From the NCBI RefSeq assembly GCF_015351235.1, contig NZ_JADKSJ010000002.1, positions 1,302,001 to 1,366,000 of the forward strand: a stretch of DNA of 64,000 nucleotides. The letters are read 5' to 3'. The notes beneath the pieces were generated by a model that saw nothing but the letters and a program-made list of their open reading frames with translations, was not told the DNA's origin and searched no databases. The stretch comes from Plantibacter sp. VKM Ac-2880. GTDB lineage: Bacteria; Actinomycetota; Actinomycetes; Actinomycetales; Microbacteriaceae. Positions 16,705 to 26,012 of the stretch are shown in pieces (the first letter of the stretch is position 1; every line of letters starts with the position of its first letter). The translations under genes and the position numbers were made by a program.

Positions 16705-18249
16705 CTACCGCTGCAGTGCCTGGTGACGGAGACGCGCGGCCGCCTCGTGGGCGTCCGGGACGACCGAGGCCAGTCCGGTGCCGGACAACCAGGCGCCGGT
16801 GACCGCGAGATCCGGGACCTCAGCGACGGCCTCGCGGATCGCGTTCGACCGTTCGCGCTGCCCGCGCGCCGCGGTCGGCTGCGTCCCCGTCCAGGAGATG
16901 CGGTGGAAGCCGCGGACGGTGTCCGGGTCGAGCGGGACACCGAGCATGGCCGACGCATCGGCGAGCGCGACCGAGAGCAACTCGTCGTCAGAGAGTTCGC
17001 TGGTCGCGTCGGCCTCCCCCTGACGACCGAACGACAAGCGGATCACGTGTCGGTGCTCCCCCTGTTCCCTCGCACGTCCGGCGAGCCAGGCCCACTTGGC
17101 GGTCGAATGCGTGAGCGCCTTCGCGTGGAGGGTCGAGCCCGGCGCGACGAGCAGCCCCGAGCCACGGGGCGCCGCGTCCAAGGCCGGCTCGTCGAGCACG
17201 ATCGTCACGAGCTCGATCGGGGCGGGGAGCAGTGGGTCGCCCGCGTCGTCGCCGGCCGCCGGCAGCTCGCGCAGGGACGGACCGACGTCGGCGAGCAGGG
17301 CACGGGCGGACTGTTCGGGCGCCGCGATGAGGATGAGGTCCGCTTCGAGGACCCGCCCGTCAGTCAGCGCGACGTACCAAGGGGCAGGCCTGGCTCCGGG
17401 GTCTGCTGCACGTTCGCTCATGCGAGGGAGTCCGGCGTCGCCGAGCCCGACGCCTGGACCGTCGACGTCGATGTCGAACGGGTGCCGGGAGATCGCCGTG
17501 ACAGCGACGCCCGTGATGAGCGTGGACGCCCACCGTTCGAGTTCGGCGACGAGCCCGTCGACGAGCACGGTCATGCCGCCGTCGAGACCGCCGACCGCTG
17601 CGCCTGCGGGAGCGTTCTCCCGGAGCGCCGCGACCGCGAGCGAGAGTGCGCCCGTGCGCGTCAGGGCCTGGTTCAGCCCGGGAGCCGCGCGGTCCACGTC
17701 GAGGTCGTCGGGAGCGGCGGAGTAGACGCCCGAGGTGACGGGGGCGACGAGGAGGTCGTGGACGGCGGTCCCCATCCGCTTCCTGACCAGCGCGCCGAGG
17801 TTGTGCTCGGAACCGATCGTGAGCGGCGGACGGATGCGGTCCAGGTACGCGCGCAGCGCGCCCTTCCAACCGATGACCCGGCGGACGTCGTCCGCCAGGG
17901 GGTTCGTCGGGATCCCGAGGAGACCGGCCTTGGGAAGTGGCACGCTCCGCTGGGCCTGACCAGGCTTCGCGACGTGGAGCCAGGCGCCGGCCCGGTTGGG
18001 TCGGACGACGTGGTCGGTCAGGCCGAGCTGCTCGATGAGTTCGGCGACCGAGCCGCCACGGGTCGCGAAACTCTCGGCCCCGACGTCGACCCGGAGACCG
18101 GCGACGTCTGCGGCCGCGAGCGCTCCCCCGAACGCCTCCTGCGCCTCGACGACCGTCACCGCGATCCCAACCCTGGCGCAGTCGACCGCGCCGACGAGGC
18201 CTGCCGCGCCACCGCCGATGACGACGAGACGCTTCGGTTCGAGGCTCAT
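16705..18249 (-). CDS. cgoX: coproporphyrinogen III oxidase (CgoX/HemY type)
   Basis: 514-aa FAD protein oxidising coproporphyrinogen III to coproporphyrin III with oxygen. The dinucleotide motif is VVIGGGAAGLVGAVDCARVGIAVTVVEA at residues 8-35. VDVGAESFATRGG matches the HemG/HemY-family flavin-contact segment. C-terminal GAWLSGTGLASVVPDAHEAA closes the FAD site. Start ATG overlaps the hemE stop by 4 bp. Given HemH and HemQ in the same window, the coproporphyrin (not protoporphyrin) reaction is inferred. Confidence 0.92.
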   Translation of the reverse strand: MSLEPKRLVVIGGGAAGLVGAVDCARVGIAVTVVEAQEAFGGALAAADVAGLRVDVGAESFATRGGSVAELIEQLGLTDHVVRPNRAGAWLHVAKPGQAQRSVPLPKAGLLGIPTNPLADDVRRVIGWKGALRAYLDRIRPPLTIGSEHNLGALVRKRMGTAVHDLLVAPVTSGVYSAAPDDLDVDRAAPGLNQALTRTGALSLAVAALRENAPAGAAVGGLDGGMTVLVDGLVAELERWASTLITGVAVTAISRHPFDIDVDGPGVGLGDAGLPRMSERAADPGARPAPWYVALTDGRVLEADLILIAAPEQSARALLADVGPSLRELPAAGDDAGDPLLPAPIELVTIVLDEPALDAAPRGSGLLVAPGSTLHAKALTHSTAKWAWLAGRAREQGEHRHVIRLSFGRQGEADATSELSDDELLSVALADASAMLGVPLDPDTVRGFHRISWTGTQPTAARGQRERSNAIREAVAEVPDLAVTGAWLSGTGLASVVPDAHEAAARLRHQALQR

Positions 18250-19337
18250 GCCGGCTGCCAATCGTGGGCGAGGGCGACGATGCGCGTCAGGACGTCCGGG
18301 TCGGTCTCGGGCGGGACGCCGTGGCCGAGGTTGAGGACGTGGGACGGTGCCGCCGTGCCGCGCTGCAGGATGTCGAGCACGTGCGCCTCGAGCACCGGCC
18401 AGGGGGCGGCGAGGAGCGCGGGGTCGATGTTGCCCTGCACGGGGACCGTCCCGCCGAGGCGGCGGATGCCCTCGTCGAGCGCGAGCCGGTAGTCGATCCC
18501 GACGACGTCGGCGCCGACCCGGTGCATGGCTCCGAGCAGCTCGCCCGTGCCGACACCGAAGTGCACCTTCGGCACCGGGAGATCGGCGACGTGGGCGAGG
18601 GCCGCTCGGGAGGCCGGAGCGACGTACCGCTCGTAGTCGTCGAGCGACAGGGCGCCGGCCCAGGAGTCGAACAGCTGCGCCGCTGATGCACCGGCGAGGA
18701 TCTGTGCCCGGAGGAAACGGCCCGTGACGTCGGCGCACCAGGCCATGAGCCGAGCCCAGGACTCGGGGTCGGCGTGCATGAGGGTACGGGCGGCGAGGTG
18801 GTCCTTCGACGGGCCGCCCTCGACCAGGTAGGCGGCGAGGGTGAACGGTGCGCCGGCGAACCCGATGAGCGGCGTGGCGCCGTCGCCGATGCCGGCGAGC
18901 CCCGCCACCGTGCGTGCGACGCCGGCTCGGATGGGTTCCAGGGTGTCGTCGAGGACTGCCGGGTCGAGGGCGACGAGCGCGTCGACCTCGGCGGCCGTGC
19001 GCACCGAGGAGCCCATGACCGGACCGCGACCCGGCACGATCTCCACCGCGACCCCGGCCTGCTTCAGCGGCACCACGATGTCGCTGAAGAAGATGGCCGC
19101 GTCCGTGCCGTGGCGACGGATCGGCTGCAGGGTGATCTCACTCGCCATCTCGGGGTCGAGGCAGGCGTCGAGCATGGCCGTACCGATCCGGAGCTCGCGG
19201 TACTCGGGCAGCGACCGACCGGCCTGCCGCATGAACCAGACGGGCGTCCGCTCGGGACGGGTGCCGCGGTACGCGGTGATGAGGGGCGACGCCTCGGTGG
19301 TGCCGGTGACCAGGGGATGTTCGGGTGGAAGACTCAC
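18246..19337 (-). CDS. hemE: uroporphyrinogen decarboxylase
   Basis: 363-aa HemE removing four carboxyls from uroporphyrinogen [22 protein letters not shown] near the N-terminus is the substrate-binding signature, followed by [14 protein letters not shown] and [23 protein letters not shown]-terminal [15 protein letters not shown] is also conserved. GTG at 19337 is chosen because GGGAGG lies 7 nt upstream; a longer in-frame ATG at 19478 would reach past the divergent hemA promoter. First gene of hemE-cgoX. Confidence 0.94.
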   Translation of the reverse strand: MSLPPEHPLVTGTTEASPLITAYRGTRPERTPVWFMRQAGRSLPEYRELRIGTAMLDACLDPEMASEITLQPIRRHGTDAAIFFSDIVVPLKQAGVAVEIVPGRGPVMGSSVRTAAEVDALVALDPAVLDDTLEPIRAGVARTVAGLAGIGDGATPLIGFAGAPFTLAAYLVEGGPSKDHLAARTLMHADPESWARLMAWCADVTGRFLRAQILAGASAAQLFDSWAGALSLDDYERYVAPASRAALAHVADLPVPKVHFGVGTGELLGAMHRVGADVVGIDYRLALDEGIRRLGGTVPVQGNIDPALLAAPWPVLEAHVLDILQRGTAAPSHVLNLGHGVPPETDPDVLTRIVALAHDWQPA

Positions 19338-19439
19338 CCCTCCATCCTCCCATCTCCCTCCTGCACGAGTGCGGCGAGCCGGCCGCTCGGTGAGGGTCAC
19401 CTGGGTGGCTTCCCGGAGAGGCCGACGTGCCCGCTCGGG

Positions 19440-19445
19440 TACACT
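19440..19445 (+). promoter_or_regulatory. -10 hexamer of hemA, leaderless arrangement
   Basis: TACACT ends 6 nt before the GTG at 19452. No RBS precedes the start. The 114-bp region is shared with the divergent hemE promoter. Confidence 0.5.
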
Positions 19446-19451
19446 CGACGG

Positions 19452-20915
19452 GTGCTCATGTGTGTGACGGCGAGCCATAAGAACGCCACCTTCGACCTCC
19501 TCGAACGACTCTCAGTCGGCGCGGAGGGCGTTGCCGCGCGCCTGGTCGCCCACCACGAATGCGTCTCCGGGGCCGTCGTCGTGGCCACCTGCAACCGCTT
19601 CGAGGCCTACATCGACCTCGACGAGCCCGTCACCGCAGCCGCCTCCGTCGCCTTCGAGGCCGCAGCGGAGGCCGTCAGCGAGACCACCGGCATCCCCGCC
19701 GAGCAGCTGCGCGAGGTGTTCGACCTCAGCGTCGGGACCGCGGCCGCCGAGCACCTCTTCGCCGTGTCGGCCGGGCTCGAGTCCGTCGTCGTCGGCGAGG
19801 GCGAGATCGCCGGGCAGGTCAGGCGTTCGCTCGAGTCCGCTCGGGCCGGCGGCACCACCAGCTCCGAACTCGAGCGCCTGTTCCAGCGCGCCTCGCAGAC
19901 CTCCCGCGGCATCAAGAACCGCACGCCGCTCGGCCGTGCCGGCCGCTCGATCGTGCGACTCGCCCTCGACCTCGCGGAGAGCCGGATCGACGATTGGGCC
20001 ACGCAGCGCGTCCTCCTCGTGGGCACCGGCGCCTACGCGGGAGCGAGCCTCGCGGCCCTCCGCGACCGCGGCGTCACCGACGTCCTCGTGCACTCGCCCT
20101 CCGGCCGTGCCGAGAAGTTCGCTCGCTCGCACGAGATCGGCTGGATCGGCCAGGACGAGCTCGCGCGCACCACCGGCGAGGTCGACATCATCGTCACCTG
20201 CACCACCGCCGAGGGCCACGTCGTCGACGCCTCGCTGCTCCGCGCCGGTCGCGCAGCGGTCGCAGCCGACCACCGCGCCCGCGCCGGTGCCGCGCAGGAC
20301 GCACCCGTCCTCTCCCTGGTGCCTGGTGCCGCCACGCCGGCCGCCGAGCTCGAGCCCACCGGGGTCTCGGAGCTCGTCCACGACGTCATCACGGAAGCCG
20401 CGGCGGAGTGCCCCGTGCCGCACGCCTCGGCCCAGCTCGTCATCGACCTCGGGCTGCCGCGCAACGTCGACCCCGACGTCGCCACGGTCGCCGGTGTCGT
20501 CCTCCTCGACCTCGAGACCATCCGGATCCACGCGCCGCTCGAAGAGCTGCAGGCCACCGAGGTCGCTCGCTCCATCGTCAGCCGTGCAGCCCAGAAGTTC
20601 GCCGCGGTGGGCGAGGAACGTAGCCTCGAGCCCGCGGTCGTCGCCCTGCGCAGCCACGTGCACGCCCTGGTCGAAGCCGAGGTCGCACGCGCGACGGCAC
20701 GCGGCGACGACGACGGCTCGACCGCCCGCGCCCTGCGCCACCTGGCCGGAGTCCTCCTGCACGAACCGACCGTCCGGGCGCGCAACCTCGCCCGCAACGG
20801 CGATCAGGCCGCGTACACCGCGGCGCTCCAGACGCTGTTCGGCATCGAGGTTCCGCAGGCTCCCGCGGCCGTCGTGCCGGTCACCGACACCGACTCGGCC
20901 GCCTCCGCCTCCTAG
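19452..20915 (+). CDS. hemA: glutamyl-tRNA reductase
   Basis: 487-aa NADPH enzyme reducing glutamyl-tRNA to glutamate-1-semialdehyde, the committed step of haem synthesis. Catalytic Cys47 lies in [28 protein letters not shown] and [16 protein letters not shown] are the catalytic and linker-helix blocks. [16 protein letters not shown] is the NADPH site, and [10 protein letters not shown] and [12 protein letters not shown] follow. It is longer than average because of inserts near 270-300. GTG start at 19452 is preceded by a leaderless -10; ATG at 19458 is the alternative. Divergent from hemE. Confidence 0.95.
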   Translation: MLMCVTASHKNATFDLLERLSVGAEGVAARLVAHHECVSGAVVVATCNRFEAYIDLDEPVTAAASVAFEAAAEAVSETTGIPAEQLREVFDLSVGTAAAEHLFAVSAGLESVVVGEGEIAGQVRRSLESARAGGTTSSELERLFQRASQTSRGIKNRTPLGRAGRSIVRLALDLAESRIDDWATQRVLLVGTGAYAGASLAALRDRGVTDVLVHSPSGRAEKFARSHEIGWIGQDELARTTGEVDIIVTCTTAEGHVVDASLLRAGRAAVAADHRARAGAAQDAPVLSLVPGAATPAAELEPTGVSELVHDVITEAAAECPVPHASAQLVIDLGLPRNVDPDVATVAGVVLLDLETIRIHAPLEELQATEVARSIVSRAAQKFAAVGEERSLEPAVVALRSHVHALVEAEVARATARGDDDGSTARALRHLAGVLLHEPTVRARNLARNGDQAAYTAALQTLFGIEVPQAPAAVVPVTDTDSAASAS

Positions 20916-20930
20916 GCTCCGACGGGTTCC

Positions 20931-21010
20931 GCCCTTCGACAAGCTCAGGGACCAGCCGGCTTCGGTCCCCGCCAGCCGCAGTGCTTCGGTCCCTGAGCCT
21001 GTCGAAGGGC
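20931..21010. repeat. inverted pair of dispersed repeats after hemA
   Basis: A plus copy at 20931-20952 faces a minus copy ending at 21010 across a 37-nt centre. The arms pair over about 20 bp. It lies between hemA and a convergent gene, where a bidirectional terminator would be expected. Confidence 0.88.
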
Positions 21011-21088
21011 GCGAACCGCAAGAACGACGAACGGGCACCGGCGCGATGCCGATGCCCGTCGTGATCCGCCTGCCGAGCAGGCCGTGGA

Positions 21089-21679
21089 TCAGTAGCTGTC
21101 GTAGTCGTAGGTGGCCGCCGTGCCCATGATGCCGGCGAAGATGAGGATGTAGAAGATGATGACGATGACGCCGGCGAGGACCGACACACCGCTCACGATC
21201 GTGCCGGCGAGCGCGAGGCCGCGGCCCTGCTCACCGGTGCGCTTGATCTGACCCAGGGCGATGATGCCGAGGACGAGACCGACGACGCCGAACCCGACGA
21301 AGGGCGCGATGAGCGAGATGATCGCCATGACGTTCGTCTTCTGGCCGGCCGGCTGCGCGTAGCCGTACGGAGCCTGCGGCTGACCGTAGGGCGCTGCGGG
21401 CTGGCCGTAGGGGTTCTGCTGCTGACCGTACGGAGCCTGCGGCTGGCCGTAGGGGTTCTGCTGCTGCTCTCCGTAGGGCGACTGCTGCTGACCGTACTTC
21501 GGCTGCTCGCCGTACTGCTGGGTCTGCTGCTCGCCGTAGGGCGAGGGCTGACCGTATTGCGGCGCCTGCTCCCCGTACTGCGGAGCCGGCGGAACCTGCG
21601 ACTCGCCGTAGGGCGGCTGCTGGGGAGCCTGGCCCTGACCGTACGGGTCGTTCGGCTGGCCGGAGTTCGGATCGGTCAT
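21089..21679 (-). CDS. DUF4190-like membrane protein with PYGQ repeats
   Basis: 196-aa protein. The N-terminal 105 residues are low complexity, built of Gln/Pro/Tyr/Gly units (NPYGQPQAPYGQQ-like, QYGEQ). Two transmembrane helices follow (AIISLIAPFVGFGVVGLVLGIIALGQIKRTGEQGRGLALAGTIVSGVSVLAGVIVIIFYILI), the DUF4190 layout with its GQIKRTGEQGRGLA loop. It ends in an acidic, tyrosine-rich tail. Related in plan to the two genes at 7-8 kb. Function unknown; a flexible tail interacting with cell-wall or division components is only a guess. Confidence 0.82.
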   Translation of the reverse strand: MTDPNSGQPNDPYGQGQAPQQPPYGESQVPPAPQYGEQAPQYGQPSPYGEQQTQQYGEQPKYGQQQSPYGEQQQNPYGQPQAPYGQQQNPYGQPAAPYGQPQAPYGYAQPAGQKTNVMAIISLIAPFVGFGVVGLVLGIIALGQIKRTGEQGRGLALAGTIVSGVSVLAGVIVIIFYILIFAGIMGTAATYDYDSY

Positions 21680-21849
21680 GTGGGTGCACCTCGCGCATAG
21701 GGGTTCGACGAACGGACTCATGCTTGCAGCGCACCGTCGCCTTGTCAACACAGCGTAACCCGCGTTCCCGCTCGAGGACTGGGCTCGCGCCACCCCGACC
21801 GAGCACGGCGACCATGCCGTCCGATGGCAAGATGGACGAGGGGGTGCGG

Positions 21850-22650
21850 ATGGACGAGGAATCGGTGGCGGATGCCGACGATGTCGCGCTCGCAGAGGCC
21901 CCACCCGTCGCGGAACGTCCTGGGGCACTGAGCATCGCCGGGATCGTCGCCGTCGACTGGATCCATTCGGTCGCGTGGCACACCAGGGCCTTCTTCAGCG
22001 GCCGCATCCCGCGGGAGTACGGCCGCGGCGACACCGCTCGCCCGGTCGTGGTCCTGATCCCGGGCGTCTACGAGACCTGGGCCTTCCTCAAGCCGGTCGC
22101 CGACCACCTGAACGCCGCCGGGTACCGCATCCGCATCGCGCGCGGCCTCGGCTACAACCGCAAGCCGATCCGCGACACCGCGGCCCGCTTCGCCCGTGCG
22201 CTCGGCAGACTGCCGAAGCCGAACGCGGGCTGCGTCATCGTCGCACACAGCAAAGGGGGCCTCGTCGGGAAGGAACTCCTGCTCACCGATCGCGAAGGTC
22301 TCGGGCTGCTCGGGGTCGTCGCGATCTGCTCACCCTTCTCCGGGTCGGTGCTCGCCAAGTACGTCGTGGACCCGAGCCTCCGCGCGTTCCTGCCGACCGA
22401 CGAGACCATCGTCGCCCTCGGCGCACCCCACGACGTGAACGCCGACATCGTCTCGATCTACAGCACCTTCGACCCCCACGTCCCGTCGAGCAGCGTGCTG
22501 CCCGGGGCGACGAATGTGCTCCTGCCCGTCCCCGGCCACTTCGTCATCCTCAGCGCGAGGGAGCTCCGGGAGGCGGTGGAGCTGGCGGTCGACGGGTTCG
22601 CCGAACCGCGAGACGCGCACCACGACCGGAACGGATCGACGACCCGATGA
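21850..22650 (+). CDS. alpha/beta hydrolase (lipase-like)
   Basis: 266-aa predicted esterase/lipase. VVVLIPGVYETWAFLKPVADHLNAAGYRI is the first strand and oxyanion region; VIVAHSKGGLVGKELL holds the nucleophile serine in a His-Ser-Lys-Gly-Gly elbow. The C-terminal LPVPGHFVILSA contains the probable catalytic histidine. No signal peptide. ATG at 21850 is chosen because GAGGGG lies about 6 nt upstream; longer in-frame starts have no RBS. The stop overlaps the next gene (ATGA). Confidence 0.85.
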   Translation: MDEESVADADDVALAEAPPVAERPGALSIAGIVAVDWIHSVAWHTRAFFSGRIPREYGRGDTARPVVVLIPGVYETWAFLKPVADHLNAAGYRIRIARGLGYNRKPIRDTAARFARALGRLPKPNAGCVIVAHSKGGLVGKELLLTDREGLGLLGVVAICSPFSGSVLAKYVVDPSLRAFLPTDETIVALGAPHDVNADIVSIYSTFDPHVPSSSVLPGATNVLLPVPGHFVILSARELREAVELAVDGFAEPRDAHHDRNGSTTR

Positions 22651-23078
22651 GCGATCTGACCAGAGGCGGGGGCGGACCGCTCGCCGACATCCTCGTGTCC
22701 GCCGTCGCGATCGTCCGCGACCGACGGGTGCTCATGGTCACGGCCCGGGGGCGCGACGTCCTCTACATGCCGGGCGGGAAGATCGACGCGGGCGAGACGC
22801 CTGCCGAGGCCGCGGTGCGCGAAGCCCGCGAGGAGATCGCGGTCGAGCTCGACCCGGCCGGCGTGACGCCGCTGTTCACCGTCCTCACGCAGGCCCACGG
22901 TGAACCGGACGGCCGGCTCGTCCGGATGCACGTCTTCGCGGCGGAGACGGACGCGGTTCCACAGCCCTCGGCCGAGGTGAGCGCCGTGCACTGGGTGGGG
23001 ACGGAGTCGCTCGACCGCTGCCCGCCCGCGGGACGCGAAGTGCTCGAGCGACTGGCGGCCTCGGGGTACATCGACTGA
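22647..23078 (+). CDS. NUDIX hydrolase
   Basis: 143-aa NUDIX protein, translationally coupled to the preceding hydrolase by ATGA. The Nudix box GGKIDAGETPAEAAVREAREEI fits the consensus fully, including the REEI metal-binding glutamates, so it should hydrolyse a nucleoside diphosphate linked to another group. Substrate unknown. The protein ends directly before a repeat array. Confidence 0.9.
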   Translation: MSDLTRGGGGPLADILVSAVAIVRDRRVLMVTARGRDVLYMPGGKIDAGETPAEAAVREAREEIAVELDPAGVTPLFTVLTQAHGEPDGRLVRMHVFAAETDAVPQPSAEVSAVHWVGTESLDRCPPAGREVLERLAASGYID

Positions 23079-23080
23079 GG

Positions 23081-23237
23081 CCCTTCGACAAGCTCAGGGA
23101 CCGGGGTTGGGCTCAGGGACCGGGGGTGGTGACCTCAGGGACCGGGGGTGAGGCTCGGGGACCGGGCCCTTCGACAGGCTCAGGGACCGGGGGGGGAGTG
23201 AGCTCAGGGACCGGGGGTGAGGCTCAGGGACCGGGTG
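23081..23237. repeat. dispersed-repeat array, plus orientation
   Basis: Two full copies (from 23081 and from 23169) with interspersed truncated CAGGGACCGGGGGT-like units, all in the same orientation, fill the whole space between the convergent NUDIX and beta-lactamase-like genes. No other feature is seen. Confidence 0.88.
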
Positions 23238-23240
23238 AGG

Positions 23241-24146
23241 TCAGTGCACGTATTCGAGGAGGTCCTGGCCGAGGGTGCGGACGGCGTCCACGACGCCGAG
23301 TCGCGTTCCGAGCTCGGTGTCGTCGTAGCTCGTGCACACCGCGTAGCTCACGGCGCCGTTCGGGCCACGGAGGATGCCCGCCTCGGCGCGCACACCCACG
23401 CCGGAACCGGTCTTGTTGAAGAGCTGGATGCCGTGGTCGGGTTCGCGATGGGCCAGCGGGTCGAGGCCGAACCCCGAGGCGACGAGAGAGAGGTCGGTGT
23501 TGAGCGACAACCACGCCAGCACGCGACGGCTCGTGGTCGCGTCGACGATCTCACCCGTCGCGAGGGCCTGGAACAGCCAGGCGAGCTCGCGGGCGGACCC
23601 GACGGAGAGCTGGGGTGCGTTGTCGGGGCCCCGGTGATCGCGCACGATGTCGAGCAGCGCCGTCCGCTTGAGCCCGATCTCCTCGGCACGGTGTCGGACG
23701 GCCTCCAGGCCGATGTGACGCAGGAGGACGTTCGTAGCGAGGTTGTCGCTCGTGGCACCCACGAGCGCCGCCAGGTCGGCGACGGGCAGGGACGGTGCCT
23801 GCAGGTGCTGCCAGATCCCGGAGTCGGCGACCGCGTCGAGCGGTTCGCGGTCGAGGATGGTGAGCCCGCTGAAGTCGGTGTCGCCGAGCCGTGCTGCGAC
23901 CTCGATGAGGAGGAGGACTTTGCCGATCGAGGCGGTGGGGACGACCACGTGGTCGTCGGCCGACATGAGCATCTCGCCGGTCGTGATGTCGTTGATCCGG
24001 AGGCTGACCTGCGCGCCCGAGGCGGCGAGCTCGCCGAGGGCACTGAACCCTCGGGTGAACGGTTCGATCGGTGCTGCGGCCCGGTGGCGCCCTCGACGCG
24101 CATCGCGTGATCGGCGACGCTCGGACACTTGCACTCGTGAAGCCAC
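23241..24146 (-). CDS. class A beta-lactamase-like serine hydrolase
   Basis: About 301 aa. Penicillin-recognising motifs are in order: Ser73-X-X-Lys76 (TASIGK), Ser133-Asp-Asn (GATSDN) and Lys245-Thr-Gly (NKTG). No ExxLN-type Glu166 loop is visible between them, and the basic N-terminus (RRRSRDARRGRHR) is not a signal peptide. It may therefore be a cytoplasmic esterase/peptidase-like member and not a true beta-lactamase. The start is uncertain: GTG at 24146 has AGGAG 11 nt upstream, and GTGs at 24134 and 24128 are alternatives. The 3' end abuts the repeat array. Confidence 0.82.
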   Translation of the reverse strand: MASRVQVSERRRSRDARRGRHRAAAPIEPFTRGFSALGELAASGAQVSLRINDITTGEMLMSADDHVVVPTASIGKVLLLIEVAARLGDTDFSGLTILDREPLDAVADSGIWQHLQAPSLPVADLAALVGATSDNLATNVLLRHIGLEAVRHRAEEIGLKRTALLDIVRDHRGPDNAPQLSVGSARELAWLFQALATGEIVDATTSRRVLAWLSLNTDLSLVASGFGLDPLAHREPDHGIQLFNKTGSGVGVRAEAGILRGPNGAVSYAVCTSYDDTELGTRLGVVDAVRTLGQDLLEYVH

Positions 24147-24416
24147 GGCTGACCGAACTCCTCTGCTCCAGATGGTGATCCCGACGATGATGCGGGGTGT
24201 GGACCTGCCCCGGTCAGCCCACTCGACTGCCGTCCGGGGACCCGCTCAGCGGGCTTCCGGATGTGCCGTCCACGGTATCGTAAGCGTCCTTCGGGCTGGC
24301 TGCGAATCCGTGCTCAGGAACCGTCCCCCGGGCGCGTCGACCCGACGACTGTCGCTTCAGGCGAGGCGGAATCGGCCGTTCCGACCGCCCGGCAGCGGCC
24401 ACCGGATCCGCGCGGA

Positions 24417-25187
24417 TCAGCTGCGGGCGCGAGCCGGGAACTGGGTCGCGAACTTGCCGCCGCTGACGTCGATCAACGCTCCGGTGAGGTAGCCCGCCTG
24501 GTCGCTCGCGAGGAAGCGGACGACGTTCGCCACATCCTCCGGCTCCTCCCACCGGCGCAGCGACAGGGTGTCGAGCAAGGCGTCCTGCCGATCGGCGGGC
24601 AGCTCGGCGAAGCCGTTCATCGCGGTCGGCACCATGCCTGGCGCGTAGGCGTTCACCGTGATCCCCCACGGGCCGAGTTCGCTGGCGAGGACCTTCGTCA
24701 GCTGCACCACCGCCGACTTCGATGCCGCGTACGCCGCGCTGCCGACACTCGGGATGATCGCCGCGAAGCTCGCCGCGTTGATGATCCGGCCCGACCCCTG
24801 TCCCTTCAGATAGGGGATGACGGCCTTCGACATTCTGAAGACCCCGCCGACGTTCACGTCGAAGCACGCCGTCCAGGCGTCGTCGCTCGTCTCCTCGAGC
24901 AACGCCTCGACGTTGACGCCGGCGTTGTTGACGAGGACGTCGATCCCGCCGAGGCGCGCGGCGGCCTCCGCGACCGCCTCCGTCACCGAGGTCTCGGACC
25001 GGACGTTGCACGGGATCGCGGCGAACGCGTCACCCCACGTCTCGAGGAGGTCGTCGAGCGGGGCGACGTCGAGGTCGAGGACCGCGACGCGCGCACCCTC
25101 GGCGAGGAACGCTTCCGCGAGCGCCCGGCCGATCCCTCGCGCTCCCCCGGTCACGATGACCCGGCGGTCCGTCAGATCCAGCAACAT
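24417..25187 (-). CDS. short-chain dehydrogenase/reductase
   Basis: 256-aa SDR with TGGARGIG cofactor motif (residues 13-20), NNAGVN, catalytic Ser in NAASFAAI and YAASK. LDLDVA after the second strand suggests NAD over NADP. The C-terminal GYLTGALIDVSGGKF is classical. GGAG is 6 nt from the ATG. Divergent from a second SDR that sits with a GntR regulator, so it is likely part of one small sugar/polyol or hydroxy-acid pathway; substrate unknown. The 270 bp downstream (24147-24416) hold nothing recognisable. Confidence 0.9.
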   Translation of the reverse strand: MLLDLTDRRVIVTGGARGIGRALAEAFLAEGARVAVLDLDVAPLDDLLETWGDAFAAIPCNVRSETSVTEAVAEAAARLGGIDVLVNNAGVNVEALLEETSDDAWTACFDVNVGGVFRMSKAVIPYLKGQGSGRIINAASFAAIIPSVGSAAYAASKSAVVQLTKVLASELGPWGITVNAYAPGMVPTAMNGFAELPADRQDALLDTLSLRRWEEPEDVANVVRFLASDQAGYLTGALIDVSGGKFATQFPARARS

Positions 25188-25271
25188 CGATGTCTCCGTC
25201 CAGTCGTCGCATGGCGGACCGCAGCGCCGTCCATGCCAGGCGATTAAAACATACGAATGGCATACCGTACC

Positions 25272-25277
25272 TACACT
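25272..25277 (+). promoter_or_regulatory. -10 hexamer in the divergent SDR promoter region
   Basis: TACACT lies 6 nt before the ATG at 25284. Upstream, the AT-rich stretch 25243-25270 carries two CATAC half-sites (CATACGAAT, CATACCGTA) in direct orientation, a plausible binding region for the GntR regulator encoded two genes on. Confidence 0.45.
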
Positions 25278-25283
25278 GGAGCC

Positions 25284-26012
25284 ATGACGGATCGAGTGCT
25301 GTGGGTGACCGGCGGCGGAAGCGGGATGGGACGGGCGGTCGCGCTGGCCGCGGCCCGCTCCGGGCGCAGGGTGGCGGTGACCGGCCGCCGGCCGGAGGCG
25401 CTCGACGAGACGGTGGCGGAGATCACGGCGGCTGGCGGCACGGCCGTGGCCGCAGCAGCCGACGCGACCGACCCCGCAGCACTCGCCCTGGCCCACGAGC
25501 GCATCGTCGCCGCATGCGGGACGGTCGACGACCTGGTGACGGCTGCGGGATCGAACGCGCCGCGGCGGCGCTGGGACGACCAGTCGATGGCCGAGTTCGC
25601 GACGATCGTCGACACGAACCTCACCTCGGTGGCCCGCGCGATCGACCTCGCACTGCCGGGGATCCGTGCGGCACAGGGCCGGGTCGTCGTCATCTCCTCC
25701 TTCGCCGGGTGGCGCTTCTCCACCAAGGGTGGCGTCGCCTACAGCGCGAGTAAGACCGCGCTGTCCTCCCTCTGCGCCACGCTGAACGAGGAGGAAGGAG
25801 TCAACGGCGTCGGTGCGACGCACCTCTGCCCCGGCGACGTCGACACCCCCTTCCTCTCGATGCGACCTCAGGTGCCGGACGCCGCAGCCCGGGAGACGAT
25901 GCTGACCCCGGAGGACATCGCCCGCGCGGTCGCCTTCGTCCTCGACGGCCCCGCCCACGTCCGGATCGACGAGTTGGTCATCTCCCCCACCCGCCCGACC
26001 GTCGCGCGATGA
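25284..26012 (+). CDS. short-chain dehydrogenase/reductase
   Basis: 242-aa SDR. Cofactor motif TGGGSGMG at about 9-16, TGRRPEAL after the second strand (suggesting NADPH), AAGSN, ISSFAGW with catalytic Ser, and YSASK. It is shorter at the C-terminus than its divergent neighbour. Start set at ATG 25284 by the -10 and the SDR consensus; the longer frame from 25257 would precede the promoter. Overlaps the GntR gene by ATGA, hence one operon. Confidence 0.88.
   Translation: MTDRVLWVTGGGSGMGRAVALAAARSGRRVAVTGRRPEALDETVAEITAAGGTAVAAAADATDPAALALAHERIVAACGTVDDLVTAAGSNAPRRRWDDQSMAEFATIVDTNLTSVARAIDLALPGIRAAQGRVVVISSFAGWRFSTKGGVAYSASKTALSSLCATLNEEEGVNGVGATHLCPGDVDTPFLSMRPQVPDAAARETMLTPEDIARAVAFVLDGPAHVRIDELVISPTRPTVAR

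Noticed and set aside
24147-24416. A gene in the gap between the beta-lactamase-like gene and the SDR
   Set aside because: No frame has a start, RBS and plausible composition; nothing recognisable.
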